This document shows positions 61,101 to 64,000 of a DNA stretch of 64,000 nucleotides, one piece after another. Position 1 is the first letter of the stretch, and the number at the start of each line of letters is the position of its first letter. The notes under the pieces were generated by a model. That model saw only the letters and a program-made list of their open reading frames with translations. It searched no databases and was not told the origin of the DNA. The position numbers and the translations under genes were made by a program. The stretch spans positions 4,300,917 through 4,364,916 of the forward strand of contig NC_052102.1 of NCBI RefSeq assembly GCF_012273895.1. Direction: 5' to 3'. This DNA comes from Zerene cesonia (Eukaryota; Arthropoda; Insecta; Lepidoptera; Pieridae).

Positions 61101-63356
61101 TTCTATTAATATGAAGTATAACGTACGTAAGTGACGTTTAAATCAAATAAAATAAAAATTGCCTTAAAATAATAAGGAGTTTGGTTTGATTACAACTAAT
61201 GATCAGTTCTTTATACATTTAAAAATTAATAGATACTGTGTAACTATGGACGGATCATAAGAACTTTCCGCCCGCGGCTTCGCAAGTCGCGAGTTTTACC
61301 CGTCGTTCCGCTTCCATGGGTTTTCTAGGATAAATACTTTGTACAAAATTTTATCTAAATCGGTTCATTGGTTTAGGCATAAAGAGACAGACAGAGTTGG
61401 TCAACAGCAACAAATGAGAAGATTATTTATCTTAATTGTGAAATAAATAATAAAATATAACTACATTATTCTATACTTTGTAATATAATATTTTTAGTTA
61501 TTATTCTACATTAGTATTTACCCTAACTACCCATATTAAAATGAAAAGTGTGAATATTAGCATAATTTATTTGTCTTTACCATTTTTTATCCTTGTGCCT
61601 CGTCAATAACTTAGTCCTGAAATTTAAATTTGATAGAAATGATATGAGGTGAAATGTGACAACATAGATACAATCGACAAACAAATCAGATGTTCCAAAG
61701 TAAAACATAAAAATATGAAGAATAATATGCTATAGTCTCTACTGATTGGTAAATAGTACTGAACAATATACACACACATTTAATAATTAATGATACTTAA
61801 CATATACAGTACTATAATAACAATTTAGTAAAGAATACAATAAAAATGCAGTTCATATGTTCCATAAATTAAATATAAATGCATTACACTATCTTAAAAA
61901 ATATTTGTAAATTGTTTTTCAAAAGCATTAACATTTTCTTTTTTGTTCCATTAAATATATCTTATTCGATAATTATGTCAGTAGTTGATATATGGCAATT
62001 ATTCAAGACAGTAGAATGTATTTTCTATACAACCACATGTAAATGAGACCATGAAAATGAAAACATTATGCATGAATGTGAAAAAAGATATGCCTGAAAT
62101 CAAAATGTAAACATTGACATATAGCATGCCCAATAATTTGGCAAATAAATTCAGTTTTACCTTGCTATTACATGAGGATGCCGGTTGAGCACTTTCCATG
62201 AGGCCTTGTCGGTAAAATCAGCTTCATACATTTTCCTATACTGTTCTCTTGTGCATATTCTTGATGGTACTAAGAGTTTAGAATAGGATATATCTTGTCC
62301 GTGTTCCTCACGTTCTAAGCCTAGCAAGTCAAAGGGATCCACACCATTATCAGTTATTGCAGAAAGTGGTCTTGGGCCAGATGTATTTCTTCGTCTGACT
62401 CCATCTTTCCTCAAATCCGATCTGTTATAAAGATAATCAAATAGTTATTGAATCATCCATGGTTCAAATTACGACACACATATTTTATAGCTATATTTAA
62501 TATAAATTGGTTAATCGTTAATAACAGGTTGATCAATATAATAAAACATACCTTGCACATCTCGAAGTTTTTGAATAAGGTATTGTACTAAATATAGCAC
62601 ATGGTACTCCTTGTGATGGTGTAAAAGCAAGTCTTTCATCTTTGAATGATACTCCCTTAGTGGCCCGAAATAGTTTGAACTCCTTGGTGTAAGTTTGTTT
62701 TTCTGGAATACAAGTGCTACTGGTTCTTAGGCGACCTAAAATAATGAACAATAATAATCAAAATATTATTGTAAATTATTTTGATTTGTGATAGGATTTT
62801 AAACGATTATAAATATCACAATGTATATAAATACCAAAATTTAAACTTTCTGCACTGCTTTTCTCTTCTTGTGTACAGGTTTTCCTGATGCGGAGTGATG
62901 GGTGCCTATCCTTATACAACTCAGCATTTCCAGAAGAACACCTTTAAATTAAAGATTATTTATTAGATATATCACTATAATTAAGGCCTTTTCACTCAAT
63001 AACATCACATACCTTTCTCTAAATGAATTATTACAAGCATTCTTTATGGGGGTCATGTGTGCAAACTCTGAATCTGAATTCAATGAATGGTTGTCACTTC
63101 CCATTCTATGAACAGGGCTGCATTGCGGCAATTTGGTTCCACTGCGGATTTTGTGGCGTGTAACATCCTTTTCATTATGATTCGCAACATTCTTTGCCTT
63201 AGAAGCAGAATCACATTTGTCAGTTTTAGATGATTTGTCTAAAATCTGGCAGAGCTCTGTATCTTTAAATGAGCCATCTAAAGAAATATTAGAAAGAAAA
63301 GTAACAGCAGCTAATCGTCTTCTAGCTTTTTCATACTTATTTCTGTTATGCGACAT
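58149..63356 (-). CDS. Cables: Cables, CDK5 and ABL substrate, cyclin-box protein
   Basis: A cyclin-box adaptor that links CDKs to non-receptor tyrosine kinases in mammals. Minus-strand exons: 63356-63013, 62941-62835, 62735-62552, 62421-62161, 60563-60437, 59694-59504, 59199-58992, 58289-58149. Phases agree and sum to 521 codons (520 aa). The N-terminus holds the family motif RRLAAVTFLSNISLDG (about residues 14-29). PFDLLGLEREEHGQDISYSK follows in exon 4. The C-terminal cyclin box covers about residues 375-515 (LTLSKLRSIKKEMRKIAKH, KLCAGACLLLSAKLNDVKGE, FRVNRKDLMKFEFAVLVALE). The start is the ATG just before the conserved motif; upstream in-frame sequence has no such character. The last exon is far more GC-rich than the rest of the gene. 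Confidence 0.92.
58370..58570 (-). mobile_element. Lep1-like non-autonomous Helitron in Cables intron
   Basis: Full-length-like copy: minus strand starts TCCTACTAATATTATAAATG and ends in GGGGCGCTCCTAGT. It lies only 81 bases from the last Cables exon. Confidence 0.65.
60373..60426. repeat. Perfect palindrome, 25-bp arms, 4-base loop
   Basis: Arms 60373-60397 and 60402-60426 are exact reverse complements around TTTC. It lies 11 bases beyond the donor of Cables exon 5 (60437), i.e. just inside the intron. Confidence 0.95.
60564..62160 (-). other. Large Cables intron
   Basis: AT-rich intron of about 1.6 kb. It contains a dispersed repeat at 61262-61400 (ctttccgcccgcggcttcgc start, 'aaatcggttcattggtttag' end). 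No other feature. Confidence 0.5.
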
Positions 63357-64000
63357 TTTTAATTCAGCTATGAGTTTGAAGAACGGATTTAAATCATAGA
63401 ATAAACTATTTTTAATTAATAATTGCGAAATATAACAATCACAGAATTGTAAACTGATTACGGAAACTCGAAGGTCGCAACCAAAAATCAAAATTAACAT
63501 TGGATATTTCGAAATGCCAAAATCAGATGTCTAATATCAAAAGTCAGTCAGACAATACAAAGTCAAAATACCCATAGGTATAGTATATATATGAAACCAG
63601 AGATTAAGATTTAGTTATCTCTATGAACTAGTTAATGTACCTTCCACAGTTCTATAAATGATGGTACCTATTTCACAGAATATTAACAGAAAATCCGAGG
63701 AACAGAATAGACCGAGAGAGAGACTAGTATCATAATCATAATAATTCATGCATAATGTTTTTCAAAATCTTTTGCATTAAATATAATGACATTTATACAT
63801 TGTACGAATGTTTGAATACCTCAATTAGTGAGTGACCCGGTTGATACTAGGTACTATTTGTTTCCTTCGATAATAGTTCTACATAAATTGGGGACTCCGC
63901 GTAAGTCCAGTGTATGCGGGAGAATAAGCAATATGCGCCTATGGGCGTACGATTGATTGTAATATGTGCCAGGATTGAAAAAATGGCAAATATCATATTA
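63357..64000. other. Cables upstream region
   Basis: Contains the Cables 5' UTR and promoter by position. No TATA box or clear initiator is visible, and I see no further gene up to the window end. Confidence 0.35.

Noticed and set aside
62949..63500. Long N-terminal extension of Cables upstream of 63356
   Set aside because: The upstream in-frame part is AT-rich and unlike the family; the ATG just before the conserved motif fits better.

Overview
The window is eukaryotic and almost certainly from a moth or butterfly (Lepidoptera). It is AT-rich, its genes are split by many short introns with GT/AG borders, and it carries dispersed repeats typical of that order: Lep1-like Helitron ends (Cys-gly-poor 'cgccccgcggtttcacccgcgtaag' type termini), tRNA-derived SINEs, mariner elements and MITEs. 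There is no operon structure, CRISPR array or prokaryotic signal.

Layout. 1-12.8 kb is gene-poor upstream DNA with repeats and several GC-rich islands. 12.8-25.8 kb holds senseless/Gfi-1 (+), a zinc-finger repressor; its five coding exons join in phase to 364 codons. A possible 5' UTR exon lies near 13.1 kb, a mariner sits in the intron just before the first coding exon, and the 3' UTR has miR-9-type sites. 25.8-31.9 kb is repeat-rich (second mariner, SINE, two gaps). 31.9-32.8 kb is an intronless carbonyl-reductase-like SDR (-). 34.5-38.8 kb is TM9SF4 (+, nine exons, 626 aa). 42.5-43.9 kb is neuroguidin NGDN (+, two exons). 45.5-46.9 kb is a CFAP107-like microtubule inner protein (-, three exons). 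48.7-51.8 kb is RSPH10B, a MORN-repeat radial-spoke protein (-, eight exons). 58.1-63.4 kb is Cables, a cyclin-box CDK adaptor (-, eight exons, 520 aa).

The genes do not form one pathway. They include a neural fate repressor, housekeeping genes (TM9SF4 in the endomembrane system, NGDN in the nucleolus), a cell-cycle adaptor, and two neighbouring, same-strand sperm axoneme genes (CFAP107-like and RSPH10B).

The most unusual items are: (1) at 53.3-53.5 kb (-), a short secreted-peptide-like reading frame with an acidic spacer and a Trp/Lys-rich end closing in Gly-stop, broken by exactly one base; (2) exact 77-bp copies on both sides of 1000-N gaps, which look like k-mer overlaps rather than missing sequence; (3) a set of near-perfect, tiny-loop palindromes; (4) an inverted MITE pair around a fold-back SINE; (5) an 11-nt complement to the miR-9 5' end in the senseless 3' UTR.

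All splice models were built by reading borders and phase by eye; no alignment or transcript data were available.
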